Shown piece after piece: positions 1 through 10,105 of a stretch of 64,000 nt of DNA. The position numbers and the translations under genes were made by a program. Origin of the DNA: Metamycoplasma alkalescens (GTDB taxonomy: Bacteria > Bacillota_I > Bacilli_A > Mycoplasmatales > Metamycoplasmataceae); the NCBI RefSeq assembly GCF_900476125.1, contig NZ_LS991949.1, positions 124,001-188,000 of the forward strand. The letters are read 5' to 3'. Under the pieces are notes generated by a model that was not told the origin of the DNA, made no database searches, and saw only the letters and a program-made list of their open reading frames with translations. The number at the start of each line of letters is the position of its first letter. Position 1 is the stretch's first letter.

Positions 1-31
1 AAATATGATGTAATTTTTACTATATTTAAGT

Positions 32-37
32 TATAAT
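32..37 (+). promoter_or_regulatory. Putative -10 box for the first gene cluster
   Basis: A perfect TATAAT lies 34 bases upstream of the first start codon, and a purine-rich ribosome-binding site (ACGGAG, about 61-66) lies between them. No good -35 box is visible, which is common in mycoplasmas. AT-rich DNA makes chance TATAAT matches frequent, so confidence is limited. Confidence 0.35.
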
Positions 38-70
38 TATCAATTAAATTTTAAAAGAAAACGGAGTTTT

Positions 71-1078
71 ATGAGATCAATCGACATAGCCCAATATAAT
101 ACAACTGAAGAGTTGTACAATGAACATCAAAAGAAATTCAATATTAGGTGAATTTTATTTTCGACATTCTTAGCAATATTTTGTGTTTTATTGATGATCG
201 CTTTTATTGAATATGCCGTTAGACGTCAAGATTACATTCTTAATTATATCAATGTATTTTCATCAGTAAGAACGGATGCACAACCATCTGATGCCCAAGC
301 AGCTGCAAATCAGTTGTATACAAGAAAATTTACACTTTCAATTATTGGTGTATTAGGTTCATTAGCGATGTTTATATGACACATGGTTTCATATTTACTT
401 TCAATGAAAAAGAAAGACTTTAGTAGATATTCGCCTTGATTATCAAGTTTATATAGTTTAGTAATTGTTTTTACAATTATCAATTTATTTTTTTCAATGG
501 GAAGTTTTTTTAGAATTGAAAGTTGAAATGTTAACCAAATTTTGAATGTTAGTTACACATTTGTTTTACCAATTGGATATTTTGGATTTTATTTTCCATG
601 TTCGACAATTATTAAAATGTTTAGATATGTCAAAACAAAAGAGCAATTAAAAAAACTTGGTGCCAATGGTGATCCTTTAAATATGTTAAACCAAATGTTT
701 GCAAACAATGCCAGTCAAAATGAATTAGAAACTGAAAAAAAACTTTCTGAAAAAAACACTTTACCTTTTGTTATTAATGATTTAGACGAAAATAAAGCAA
801 ATAATCAAAAAGCAATTGATTTTCGGGCACAATTAGAAACTTTAGATGATAAAAAAATTATTTTAATGGCACAAAAATTAAATATTTTTGGTGCCGCTGA
901 ATTAAGTCGTGAACAATTAATTGATAAAATTATCATGATTTTTGAAAATATTAAAAAAGATCAAGATCAAAATAATAATGAAAATGATCTTGCAAAAAAA
1001 GATAATAAAACAAACGAAGATGAAACTAAGTTTGAAAATGATAAAAAAGAAGAAAAAGATTCAGATGAAATTCAATAA
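71..1078 (+). CDS. Polytopic membrane protein with hydrophilic C-terminal tail, unknown function
   Basis: The 335-residue product is open when TGA is read as Trp, and starts at ATG 71 behind ACGGAG. Four hydrophobic segments are visible (about residues 27-49, 87-110, 122-148 and 160-180). A charged, Lys/Asn/Glu-rich tail from about 185 to the end follows. Residues of about 258-290 in the tail form a compact two-helix stretch (DDKKIILMAQKLN...LSREQLIDKI) that resembles SAP/HeH-type modules, but this is only a visual resemblance. The next gene starts 64 bases downstream on the same strand. I do not recognise the family. With the next two genes it could be a membrane subunit set, possibly for the F1-like ATPase at 32601-36001; that is inference. 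Confidence 0.75.
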
Positions 1079-1142
1079 AATTAATTTTTAAAAAAAGTAA
1101 TTTTATTGATATTCTCTAATGAGTCAAGGAGATTTTTTGATT

Positions 1143-2375
1143 ATGGAAAATATTTTATTCGCAGAATCAACAACCCCAGCACAAACTGAACCAAAACCAG
1201 CAGGATCGTTTTTAATTTTTACTTTAGTCATTACAATTTTGCTAATTATTAATCTTTATTTTTTAATCAAATTCTTTTTTTATTACAAAAAAAGCATTGA
1301 TAAAACAAAAAGCATTTTAGGTGAATATTTAGTTAAAAAATATATTCAAGGAATTAATCTAAGAAGCAATGGTTTTTTTAATATCTTTTTTATTGGATGT
1401 TTAATCTTAGCGCAAATTATTTTATCATCAGTTTCGCTTTCAAGAGTATATGCTAATTTTGAATTAAATAAATCATATATTCCAATTTTTAGTGCCGGAA
1501 TTGCAACAGGAGTAATTTTATTATTAAGTCTAATTTTTGGTCAAGTAGCAATTTATTTCATCAAATTTAATTATCCGCAATATAAATTAAAAAAAGATAG
1601 CATTCATTCTGAATTACTTTCATTAAAAGAATTTAAACGCAATGAATTAAATGCTAATTATCCAGAAAAAATTCAAATTGATTTTGATAAATTACGCCAA
1701 GAAAATGTTTTATTGTTCAATTTATTTCAACGCTGAATGAATTTTTATAACAACATGAATGCCGAAGTTTTAGTCACAAAAAAGCATCAAAAAATCTCAG
1801 AAGATGCAAAGAAGCAAGTTCAAAAAAGCCAAGATTCTCAATTAAAAACAAAAAAACAATTTAGTTTTCAAAAACAATACAACTTATTTTTAAATCAGTT
1901 GTTTAAAATCATTTTTTTTGGTGAAGCAATTGAAGAAATTAATAAAAAAGAAGCATTAAAACAAGAATTTTATCAAGATAAATTAATCTCTTCGAAACCA
2001 AAAAACCTGCAAGCAAATAATGCTGACAAGCAAAATGATCTAGAAAAAGAAATTGCTTGAATGTCACAAATGGATGATAAAGCAAAAATAATCCAAGAAA
2101 ATAAAAAAATTACAACTCTTTCAAAAGAAGAATTTAAAAAGAAATATGAAGAGTATGTTTATGTAACTCGTTCAATGGATCCTTTATATCAAGGATTGCA
2201 AAAAAATTCATGACTATTTTATCGTGATTCAGAAATTGAGGATTTATTTTTCAATGTCAATACATCAATTTCTTACCATTTGAATGAGGAAGAATTTGTT
2301 TATGAAAAAGAATTATCAGAATTTTTAAAAGAATATAAAGACTATTTAATTTCAAAATTTTTATTAACAAGATAA
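1143..2375 (+). CDS. Three-TM membrane protein, unknown function
   Basis: The product is 410 residues long. I prefer ATG 1143 over the in-frame ATG at 1119 because AAGGAG lies between them at a usable distance from 1143. Three transmembrane segments are visible in the first 140 residues (one near residues 22-45 ending in a FFFYYKK motif, two more at about 75-100 and 110-138). A long, Lys/Gln-rich cytoplasmic-looking region follows, with aromatic patches towards the end. Published F1-like ATPase clusters of mycoplasmas include an uncharacterised protein with three predicted helices. This protein has that topology, but I cannot show homology. Same strand and close spacing suggest co-transcription with its neighbours. 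Confidence 0.75.
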
Positions 2376-2400
2376 TTAATAAGGTAACAACTAAAAAATC

Positions 2401-3027
2401 ATGAAGAAAGCAATTAAATGAATGTTTGTTTCGAGTCCAATTTTAATTGCGGCGCCAGCAATTGTTTCATGTGCACCAATTAATAAGGCAGTTACAACAT
2501 TAAAAAACAAAGCAATTTGGCAAGTTGAACAAGAAATTGATGATTTTTTTAAAGATAAAACTGAAGACAAAGATACAGAAAAACTTAAAGAAGATGTTAA
2601 AAAATTATTAAAAGATCTTAAAAGCAAAGAGATTTCAAAAAATTATTCAATTGCAAATTTTTTAGCAGATTCAAAAAATGAATTTATTTCTTTAGTTAAT
2701 AGTTTTTGACAACTTAAAATTGGCAAAGCAAAAAAAGCTTTTGAATATTTTGCGATATATGATGATTTCCGAAACTGATTATTAAAAAATAATATTGATG
2801 CCCCAGCCAATAAGAAAGTTAAAGAAAAAGTAGATAATTTTGTGAAAACTAATTTTGATAATGGCAAGATTGACTTTAATAATTTTTCATTAGAAGATAT
2901 TGACAAACATAAAGACAAGCTAAATAAATTTGTTGAAGAAATTAAAGATGAGATTAAAGATCCTGAATTAAAAAAAATAGTTGAAAATGCTTCTTCTAAC
3001 CTAAATGGAATAAAAGAATTTTTATAA
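2401..3027 (+). CDS. Small putative lipoprotein, unknown function
   Basis: A 208-residue protein starts at ATG 2401. The N-terminus has basic residues, a hydrophobic stretch and the lipobox-like AIVSC, so Cys24 is probably lipidated after cleavage by the signal peptidase encoded at 39213-39800. The mature part is highly charged and helical, with recurrent Lys/Glu/Asp heptad-like stretches (for example around DKTEDKDTEKLKED) that suggest coiled coil. It is the last gene of the first plus-strand cluster, 25 bases after its predecessor and just before a terminator. No domain is recognised. Confidence 0.7.
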
Positions 3028-3035
3028 TAAATTTT

Positions 3036-3064
3036 AAAATGACTATTTAATGGTCATTTTTTTA
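3036..3064 (+). terminator. Rho-independent terminator of the first gene cluster
   Basis: An 8-bp stem (AAAATGAC / GTCATTTT) with a 9-base loop runs into a T stretch on the plus strand. It sits directly after the lipoprotein stop codon. Confidence 0.7.
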
Positions 3065-3069
3065 TTTAA

Positions 3070-3100
3070 AAATAAAAGACAACGCATAGATTGTTGTCTT
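3070..3100 (-). terminator. Terminator of the minus-strand membrane operon
   Basis: AAGACAAC / GTTGTCTT form an 8-bp stem around a 9-base loop. Read on the minus strand it is followed by a T-rich run. It lies just beyond the stop of the convergent gene at 3125-3601, so the two units end tail-to-tail within 70 bases. Confidence 0.65.
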
Positions 3101-3124
3101 CTTATTGTTTTTTAATTAGATAAT

Positions 3125-3601
3125 TTATACTATAGCATGATCTTTTTCTTTGTCTTGAATAAGTAGTTTTTTTAGAAGCTTAATTAAATAGTATGATGAA
3201 AAAATTATCACTACTAAATTAATCAATGACAACACTAAAACAGCATAATCATAAGCTAAAAATTTATTTAAATCAACTAAGGTAATAAATAGCACAAGAC
3301 GGAAAGTAAAAATTAGCAATAAAGCAACTATTAAACCAATAGTAATATATTTTTCTTTTTTGAGATATGGACAAATTACTAATTCTAGTGCTAAATAAAA
3401 ACAAAAGACAACACTCATTGCAACGAAAATAAAATAAATTATTGCTGAGAGAGTTGGTAAATATACGGCCATAAAATTAGCTTGAGTTAATGAACCAATA
3501 TTAAAAACAATATCTAATAAATTTATAATTGCCACGCCAACAATAAAAACTAATAAAACACTAACAAAAGCAACAATAAAAGTGGTATTTTTATTTTTCA
3601 T
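3125..3601 (-). CDS. Small four-TM membrane protein, unknown function
   Basis: The 158-residue protein is almost entirely membrane-embedded, with four hydrophobic segments (about residues 7-30, 42-72, 80-108 and 118-145) and short basic ends. Its ATG at 3601 lies inside the 3' end of the upstream minus-strand gene (11-base overlap), so translation is probably coupled. No family recognised. The shared operon with a two-TM protein suggests that the two may act in the same membrane complex, but this is inference. Confidence 0.7.
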   Translation of the reverse strand: MKNKNTTFIVAFVSVLLVFIVGVAIINLLDIVFNIGSLTQANFMAVYLPTLSAIIYFIFVAMSVVFCFYLALELVICPYLKKEKYITIGLIVALLLIFTFRLVLFITLVDLNKFLAYDYAVLVLSLINLVVIIFSSYYLIKLLKKLLIQDKEKDHAIV

Positions 3602-4931
3602 TTGTAACTCCTAGTTGTTTATTTAATTCTAAAAGTAAAATTGCGCGCATATCAATTGTATTTTGTTGCTCATTATTAAAGTTAGCATAATAGTTAGCAA
3701 TTAATTGTGATTTAAATTGATTTGGAAACTGTGCTAAATAAGTTTGTTTTTCTTGCAGATTAGTAAATTGAAGTTTAAACCCATTTCGTTTTTTATTTTT
3801 TGAGCTTAAGTTTTTTAAATATTTGTTATCAATTTCAACTTTATTAGCAATGATTTTATTCATTAAATGATGCAATTGACTTAATTCTTTATCATTTTTG
3901 ATTGTTAAGAAAAATTGTTCAAAGAATCATTTTAGTTCATTAAAGTTTTTGCTTTTATCAATAAATTTATTAAGCATTGTTTGGAAATCATTTAGTTTCT
4001 CAAAGTCTTCAAAAATAAAAGTTTTTAAAAAGTAGTTAACAAAATAATGATCAATTGAAGCATTTTTAAAATCTTTAATTATTGTTTTAAAACAAAGATT
4101 TTTTTCTTTTGCAAGAATAAAAGCTATATTACTTAAATTAGTTTCAATGTTTGCTTCAGCAACTTTTTTTCCTGCTTGTTTGCTTTGATAAATTTGCAAT
4201 AATTGTTGTAGTTTCAGTGCTAATAAATAATTTTTATTTGGCAAAATCATTTTTGATTTATTTTTTTGATAAGCTAATGGAATAAATCTAGGTCTTGATA
4301 TTTCAATATCAATGTCTTGATATTTAGCTTTAATAAATACTTCATTCATAGAAGAAATTTCTAGATTATTCGAATTTGCAATTGCTTTTGGATTGAAATT
4401 CTCATTTATGGCAATAAATTCAATCTTATTAGGTTTGTAATAATAATCTTTATAAGCTAATGCTAATGCATAATCTCCTTGGGGAATTAATTCAGCTTCT
4501 TGCATTTCAAATAAAAATTTTTTATCTTTATTAGAAAGCATATTTAAGTTTTTATTTAATGTCTTGTATGCAGCAATATTTAAAGTAGTAAATAATTTGA
4601 CTTTAAGTCATTTTTCTGCTTTAAAAATATTATGATGATAATATCTCACAAATAAAATATGTGCTAGTGAGTTAACTCATCAAAATGTGGATAATGTTAG
4701 TAAAGTAAGTAGAATTGCTAACATAATAGGAAAATATGGAAATAGTTTTTTATATTTATCTAAATCACTTTGACTTTGAGATGGTACTAGTGTTAGGCCA
4801 TAAATAATAGCAATATTTAAAGCCAATAAACCCAAAACAAGAAAAAATGAAAAGAATAATCATAAATGTTTAAGACCTACTTTATTTGTATAATATTTTT
4901 CTAAAAGATCTTTTTTAGATTGTGATATCAT
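3591..4931 (-). CDS. Two-TM membrane protein with large soluble domain, unknown function
   Basis: The complete reading frame (TGA as Trp) gives 446 residues starting at ATG 4931, which is preceded on the minus strand by a strong GGGAGG site. N-terminal sequence MISQSDKKDLLEKYY leads into two transmembrane helices (about residues 25-48 and 68-93). A long Lys/Asn/Leu-rich soluble region without a recognised domain follows. Shorter readings beginning at internal ATGs would lose the membrane part and have no good ribosome-binding site. It is first gene of a two-gene operon with the overlapping four-TM gene. Confidence 0.72.
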
Positions 4932-5389
4932 ATACCTCCCTTAATTTATAATTAGATCAATAATAAACACCAAACTTTCTTTGTTTGGATGCCATATCAA
5001 AGATAAAATTTTTAATTTAATTTTTTAACTTTATTATTTTTTATTAATGATTTTTAAATGAATGTTAATTTCATAAAATTATATTAATTACATATATTAT
5101 ATAACTAATTTCAATCAAATATAATTAGGAATATAAAAAATAGCATTTATTGCTTATTGCAAAGGTTAAAAAAATTTATTTATATTATGATTTAATTTAT
5201 CTTAATTATTTTTGATAATCTGATTATATTTTTCTAAAAAAATTTGTTTAAAATAAAATTTAAAAAAATGTAAAACACCGGTTTAGTTGTTGTATAATTT
5301 ATGAGTATTTTATATTCAAGCTAAAAAATACCAAAGATAATTTTCAAAATTATTTAATAACATTTTAAAAAATTAAGGAGAATAAAACT
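4932..5389. promoter_or_regulatory. Divergent intergenic region with str operon promoter
   Basis: About 460 bases without a credible gene. It holds the divergent starts of the minus-strand membrane operon and of rpsL. A TATAAT at 5293-5298, preceded by a weak -35 region, is the best candidate for the rpsL promoter and gives a leader of about 85 bases. A short inverted repeat (CCAAAC...GTTTGG, near 4971-4989) lies upstream of the minus-strand gene. The rest is extremely AT-rich and shows nothing else I can support. Confidence 0.45.
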
Positions 5390-5806
5390 ATGCCTACAGT
5401 TGCTCAACTAGTTAAGCAAGGTCGTAAGGATAAAACATCAAAATCAAAAGCTCCTGCTTTATTAAAGATGTATAACTCTTTACAAAAAAAAGAAAAAATA
5501 ATTCCTGCACCATTTAAACGTGGTGTATGTACCAGGGTTGCAACAATGACACCTAAAAAACCTAACTCAGCAATTCGTAAATATGCCCGTGTTAGATTAT
5601 CAAATGGACAGGAAGTAACAGCTTACATTCCAGGTGAAGGTCACAATTTACAAGAACACTCAGTTGTTTTAATTCGTGGGGGGAAAGTTAAGGATTTACC
5701 AGGGATTAGATACACAATCGTGCGTGGAACACAAGATGCAGCAGGTGTTAATAACAGAAAACAAGCTCGTTCACTATATGGAACAAAAAGACCAAAAAGT
5801 AACTAA
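5390..5806 (+). CDS. rpsL: 30S ribosomal protein S12
   Basis: This 138-residue protein of the decoding centre begins the str operon. Diagnostic S12 sequences are present: the N-terminal [11 protein letters not shown], the [11 protein letters not shown] loop, and [12 protein letters not shown], with the conserved lysines that are mutated in streptomycin resistance still wild type. AAGGAG lies upstream of ATG 5390. rpsG follows after 35 bases, so the two are probably co-transcribed. Confidence 0.97.
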   Translation: MPTVAQLVKQGRKDKTSKSKAPALLKMYNSLQKKEKIIPAPFKRGVCTRVATMTPKKPNSAIRKYARVRLSNGQEVTAYIPGEGHNLQEHSVVLIRGGKVKDLPGIRYTIVRGTQDAAGVNNRKQARSLYGTKRPKSN

Positions 5807-5841
5807 TTCTTAAAAAAGTTAAAAAGAAAGGAAAAAATATT

Positions 5842-6312
5842 ATGTCAAGAAAACATAAAGCACCAGTGAGAGATGTTTTAGCAGATCCAGTTTTTAACTC
5901 AAAAATTATTACCAAATTAATTAACACAATCATGTTAGATGGTAAAAAATCTGTTGCTGAAAGCATTTTGTATAACGCATTTGATATTGTGAAAGAAAAA
6001 ACTAATAAAGACCCAATGGAAGTGTTTAATGCTGCGCTTGAAAATGTAAGTCCACAACTTGAAGTTCGTTCAAGAAGAGTTGGAGGTTCAAACTACCAAG
6101 TACCATGTGAAGTTAGTCCAAAAAGAAAACAAACACTAGCTTTAAGATGAATTATTCAATATGCAAGATTAAGAAATGATAAGACCATGGAAGAAAAATT
6201 AGCACACGAAATTATTGATGCTTCAAACAAAATGGGTGGAGCAATCAAAAAGCGTGAAGATACTCATAAAATGGCCGAATCAAATAAAGCTTTTGCTCAT
6301 TTCAGATGATAA
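5842..6312 (+). CDS. rpsG: 30S ribosomal protein S7
   Basis: The 156-residue 16S rRNA-binding assembly protein is intact only with TGA as Trp (two such codons in the C-terminal half). [16 protein letters not shown] and the [16 protein letters not shown] loop are characteristic of S7. It has the usual bacterial length and lies between rpsL and fusA as in the classical str operon. Confidence 0.97.
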
Positions 6313-6357
6313 ATTGTATAAACATTTTAAATTTAAAAATAGGAAAAAATAAACTAT

Positions 6358-8451
6358 ATGGCAAGAGAATATAAATTAGATGATTATCGAAACATCGGAA
6401 TCATGGCGCATATTGATGCTGGCAAAACAACAACAACTGAAAGAGTTTTGTACCACACAGGTAAAATTCATAAAATTGGTGAAACACATGAAGGTGCTTC
6501 ACAAATGGATTGAATGGTGCAAGAACAAGAACGTGGAATTACAATTACTTCAGCTGCAACAACAACATATTGAAAAAATAAAAGATTAAACATCATTGAT
6601 ACCCCAGGACACGTTGACTTTACAATTGAGGTTGAACGTTCATTGCGGGTATTAGATGGTGCTGTTGCTGTTCTTGATGCGCAATCAGGAGTTGAACCTC
6701 AAACTGAAACTGTTTGAAGACAAGCAACAAATTACAGTGTTCCAAGAATTGTTTATGTTAACAAAATGGACAAAATGGGTGCTAATTTCAAAGCATCTGT
6801 TGAATCACTAAAAAAATTATTAGGTGCAAATGCACATGCAATTCAACTAAATATTGGTGAAGAAGCACAATTCAATGGAATCATTGATTTAGTAACAATG
6901 AAAGCATATGAATTTGATGGCAACATCGAAGAAAATATGAAAGAAATTGAAATTCCATCATATTTAAAAGACGAAGCAACCTTAATGCGTGCTTCATTAG
7001 CAGAATCATTAGCTGATTTTGATGAAGAAATTATGGAGTTATTATTAACTGAACAAGAAATTTCAGTTGAGTTAATGAAAAAAGCAATCCGGAAAGCAAC
7101 TTTAACAGCAACTTATTTCCCAGTTGTTTGTGGAACATCATTTAAAAATAAAGGTGTTAAATTAATGCTTGATGCCGTTGTGGATTATTTACCAAGTCCG
7201 CTTGATATTCCACCAATGAAAGCATACAAAAATGGGGAAGAAATCGCAATCCCTGCTTCTGATGATGAATTTTTCTCGGCTTTAGCATTTAAAGTTATGA
7301 ATGACCCATTTGTTGGAAATCTAACATTCTTTAGAGTTTATAGTGGTGTGATTGGCAAAGGTTCATATGTTGCTAACTCAACAAAAGGCGAAAAAGAAAG
7401 ACTAAGCCGGATCTTATTAATGCATGCGAATTCAAGAATTGATATTGAAGAAGTTAGAGCCGGTGATATTGGGGCTGCTGTTGGATTAAAATACACAACA
7501 ACAGGGGATACTTTAATTGATGAAAAACATAAAGATATTGTTTTAGAAAACATGAATTTCCCTGAACCTGTTATTTCGCAAGCAATTGAACCAAAAACAA
7601 AAGATGCTTCTGAAAAACTTTCATTAGCATTGCAACGTTTAGGTGCTGAAGACCCAACATTTAAATACTACACTGATGAAGAAACGGGTCAAACAATTAT
7701 TGCAGGGATGGGTGAGTTACATCTAGATATTATTATTGATCGTTTGAAACGTGAATTCAAAGTTGAAGTAAGTGTTGGTGCTCCTCAAGTTTCATACCGT
7801 GAAACCATTACAAAATCAGCTGAAGTTGAAGGAATTCATAAAAAACAATCTGGTGGTAAAGGTCAATATGGTCATGTTTGAATTAAATATGAACCAAACC
7901 CAGATGGCGGCTTTGAATTTGTCGATAAAATTGTTGGTGGTAAAATTCCAAAAGAATACATCAAATCAATTGAAAAAGGTTTGAGAGAAAAAATGGCAAT
8001 TGGTATTTTAGCTGGATATCAAATGATTGATTTAAAAGCAACTTTGTTTGATGGATCATACCATGATGTCGATTCTTCAGAATTAGCTTACAAAATTGCT
8101 GCTTCAAAATCATTAACTAAAGGACGTGAACAATTGGGTACTGTTTTATTAGAACCAATTATGGATGTTGCCGTTGTTGTTCCTGAAGATTTCTTTGGGG
8201 ATGTCATGGGGGATATCTCACGTCGTAGAGGTCAAGTGCGTGATAATGAAACAAGAAATGATGGTGCCCATGTGATTAAGGCATATGTTCCATTAAGTGA
8301 AATGTTTGGTTACGCAACACAACTAAGATCAATGACAACTGGTCGGGGAACTTACCAAATGTGATTTGATCACTATGAAAAATTACCACGTAATTTAGCG
8401 GATGAAATCATTAAAAAACGTGGTGGAAGAGTTTCTGTAGACGAAGATTAA
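6358..8451 (+). CDS. fusA: Elongation factor G
   Basis: The 697-residue GTPase drives translocation on the ribosome. The G1 motif AHIDAGKTT lies near the N-terminus, the DTPGHVDFT switch II follows, and NKMDKMGA gives the G4 motif; domains II-V run to the C-terminus with GRGTYQM near the end. The frame contains several TGA Trp codons. It starts at ATG 6358, 45 bases after rpsG. tuf does not follow, so the str operon ends here. The original terminator behind it was split by the IS30 element. Confidence 0.97.
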
Positions 8452-8505
8452 AAAATTTTCTTATATTAATTTTTTAATCTTTATTTATTAAAATATCAAT
8501 CTAGT

Positions 8506-8533
8506 TTAAGCCTTTTATATAATTAAGGCTTAA
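8506..8533. repeat. Left copy of 28-bp palindromic target duplication
   Basis: This 28-bp sequence is itself a hairpin (TTAAGCCTT, 10-base loop, AAGGCTTAA). It is repeated exactly at 9902-9929, on the other side of the IS30 element. It lies 54 bases after fusA. The left copy has lost the T tract that still follows the right copy. Confidence 0.92.
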
Positions 8534-8705
8534 CCTAAATGAAAAGTTCAAGTGCAACACTGTTGCATTTGCTTTTTTTATTATAAATTAAATGTTTCTA
8601 TAACTTATTTTTTTGTTTAAAGTGAAAAAATATTTATTATTTTTTTGAATCTAAATTCAATTTAAAGAGTTTTATTATTAAAACTAAAATTTGGAATACT
8701 CAAAA

Positions 8706-8735
8706 AACTGACATTAGTCAGTTATTATTTTTTTT
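8706..8735. terminator. Bidirectional terminator inside the IS element
   Basis: AACTGAC / GTCAGTT enclose a 4-base loop. A T run follows on the plus strand and a TTTTTTG run on the minus strand. It lies just beyond the transposase stop and can stop both transposase transcripts and transcripts entering from fusA. Confidence 0.65.
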
Positions 8736-8769
8736 AGTTTGATTTTATCAATTTTAAATAAGTAAATTT

Positions 8770-9783
8770 TTATAATATAAAGTCATTACTATTTTCTTTT
8801 TTAAACAACTCCAAAGGTGTTAATCAGTTTAATATTTCTCTTGGCATATTGTTGATTTTGAAAACTATTTTTTCTAATTCTTCTTGGGTTATTTCATTAA
8901 AATCAAACCCCTTTTTAAATTCTCTTCTTAAAATCCCATTTCAATGTTCATTACTACCTCGTTGGAATGATGCATATGGTTCTGCACGATATATTTTTAT
9001 GTCTAACCACTTAGCTAATAAACCAATTTTTTCAAATTCAATACCATTATCTATGGTTATGCTTTTGACAAATAAATTGTTATCTTGAATTAGATTTTTA
9101 AGACTTGAATTTATTACAAATCCAGATTTTGAACGAACTTTTATTGCGAATCCGATTCTTGTTTTTCTTTCTGTAAGTGTTAAAACATTGTAATATCCAT
9201 TTGATTTTTTACCCAATACAAGATCAGCTTCTCAGTGTCCAAATTCTTTTCTTAAATCAATTTTTTTTGGTCTTGTTCATATTGGAAAAACGTAATCTGC
9301 TGAATTAACCAATCTTTTTATAACTGATGTAGTTCTTTTTCCGCCCTTTTTATATCATTTTCTTAATCTATCTTTTCTTTTGATAACTCAAAGATTTTTA
9401 TTTATTCAGTTGTATATCGTTCTTAATGAAGGACAATTTATATTTGGATCCTTTTTTATCTCATGTAATGTAGCTTTCACACCATAGTATTTTTTGTCAT
9501 ATTTATTTTTGAATAATTCTGTAAATTTATCAAATTTATTCGGCAACAAAAATCTAAAATAATATTTATGTCTATGACGTTTTTTAGCCTTAATGTTTGC
9601 TACAATGGGGTCATAAGTTCCTAAGCTTGTGTTTCTTTTTATTTCTCGCATAATTGTTGAAGGACTTCTATCTAATTTTTTTGCAATTGAACGTATTGAT
9701 TTATTACGATTAAGCTCAAATTTTATATAAGATCTTTCAACTTCATTTATATGTTTATATTTATTATTTTTGTTATAATTCAT
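8770..9783 (-). CDS. IS30 family transposase
   Basis: The complete 337-residue DDE transposase is read with TGA as Trp. An N-terminal helix-turn-helix (KSIRSIAKKLDRSPSTIMREI) binds the element's ends. The catalytic core shows the first Asp in GHWEADLVLG, the second in SITIDNGIEFE and the Glu in GSNEHWNG. The C-terminal PREILNWLTPLELF is typical of IS30 transposases. Start ATG 9783 follows a short GAAAGTTCC leader near the right end of the element. No frameshift or internal stop is seen, so the enzyme is probably functional. Confidence 0.93.
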
Positions 9784-9901
9784 ATTGAAAGTTCCTTTAT
9801 CTCAGGCGGGACTTTTTTTCTTATTTTTAAAAATAAAAATTCAAGTGTCCACAACTATATTTTATATCTTTATTGTGTTGCACTTGAATTTATAATTAAG
9901 C

Positions 9902-9929
9902 TTAAGCCTTTTATATAATTAAGGCTTAA
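9902..9929. repeat. Right copy of 28-bp palindromic target duplication (fusA terminator remnant)
   Basis: Identical to 8506-8533. Here the hairpin is directly followed by an A-C-T6 tract (to about 9937), so this copy keeps the complete rho-independent terminator structure of the pre-insertion site. The stretch 9930-10087 beyond it is AT-rich with no gene seen. Confidence 0.92.
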
Positions 9930-10027
9930 ACTTTTTTATTCAAGTTTACAAATAAATAAAATTCTTTTTAAATTAAGAATGAAAAAAGCTGAAATTTATT
10001 TTTTTTAAAAAACAAAAAATTAAATTT

Positions 10028-10036
10028 TGCTAAAAT
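10028..10036 (+). promoter_or_regulatory. Putative extended -10 promoter of MIB1
   Basis: TG-C-TAAAAT matches an extended -10 element and lies about 70 bases before ATG 10106. No clear -35. The start codon has GGGGTG as a possible ribosome-binding site. Confidence 0.35.
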
Positions 10037-10105
10037 TTTTTTATTTCAATTTTCTATTTATAAGTAAATAAGACATATTATTTCTTAGTGATTTGGGGTG
10101 AAAAT

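Larger units (their letters stand above)
8534..9901 (-). mobile_element. Complete IS30-family insertion sequence
   Basis: The element is 1,368 bases long and bounded by imperfect inverted repeats of about 28 bases. These share an uninterrupted core TTCAAGTGCAACAC (left 8547-8560, right complement 9875-9888). One full-length transposase occupies the minus strand. The 28-bp direct repeats that flank the element are a palindromic terminator. Long, variable target duplications at inverted repeats are a published habit of IS1630, an IS30-type element of Mycoplasma fermentans, so this element probably belongs to that branch. The element appears intact and potentially active. Confidence 0.92.

Noticed and set aside
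2643..2918. 91-codon minus-strand frame opposite the lipoprotein gene
   Set aside because: It is a mirror frame of a coding gene with a strong signal peptide, has no ribosome-binding site and no recognisable protein features.
8849..9088. Plus-strand frame inside the IS30 element
   Set aside because: It lies antisense to the transposase, whose conserved motifs account for the region.
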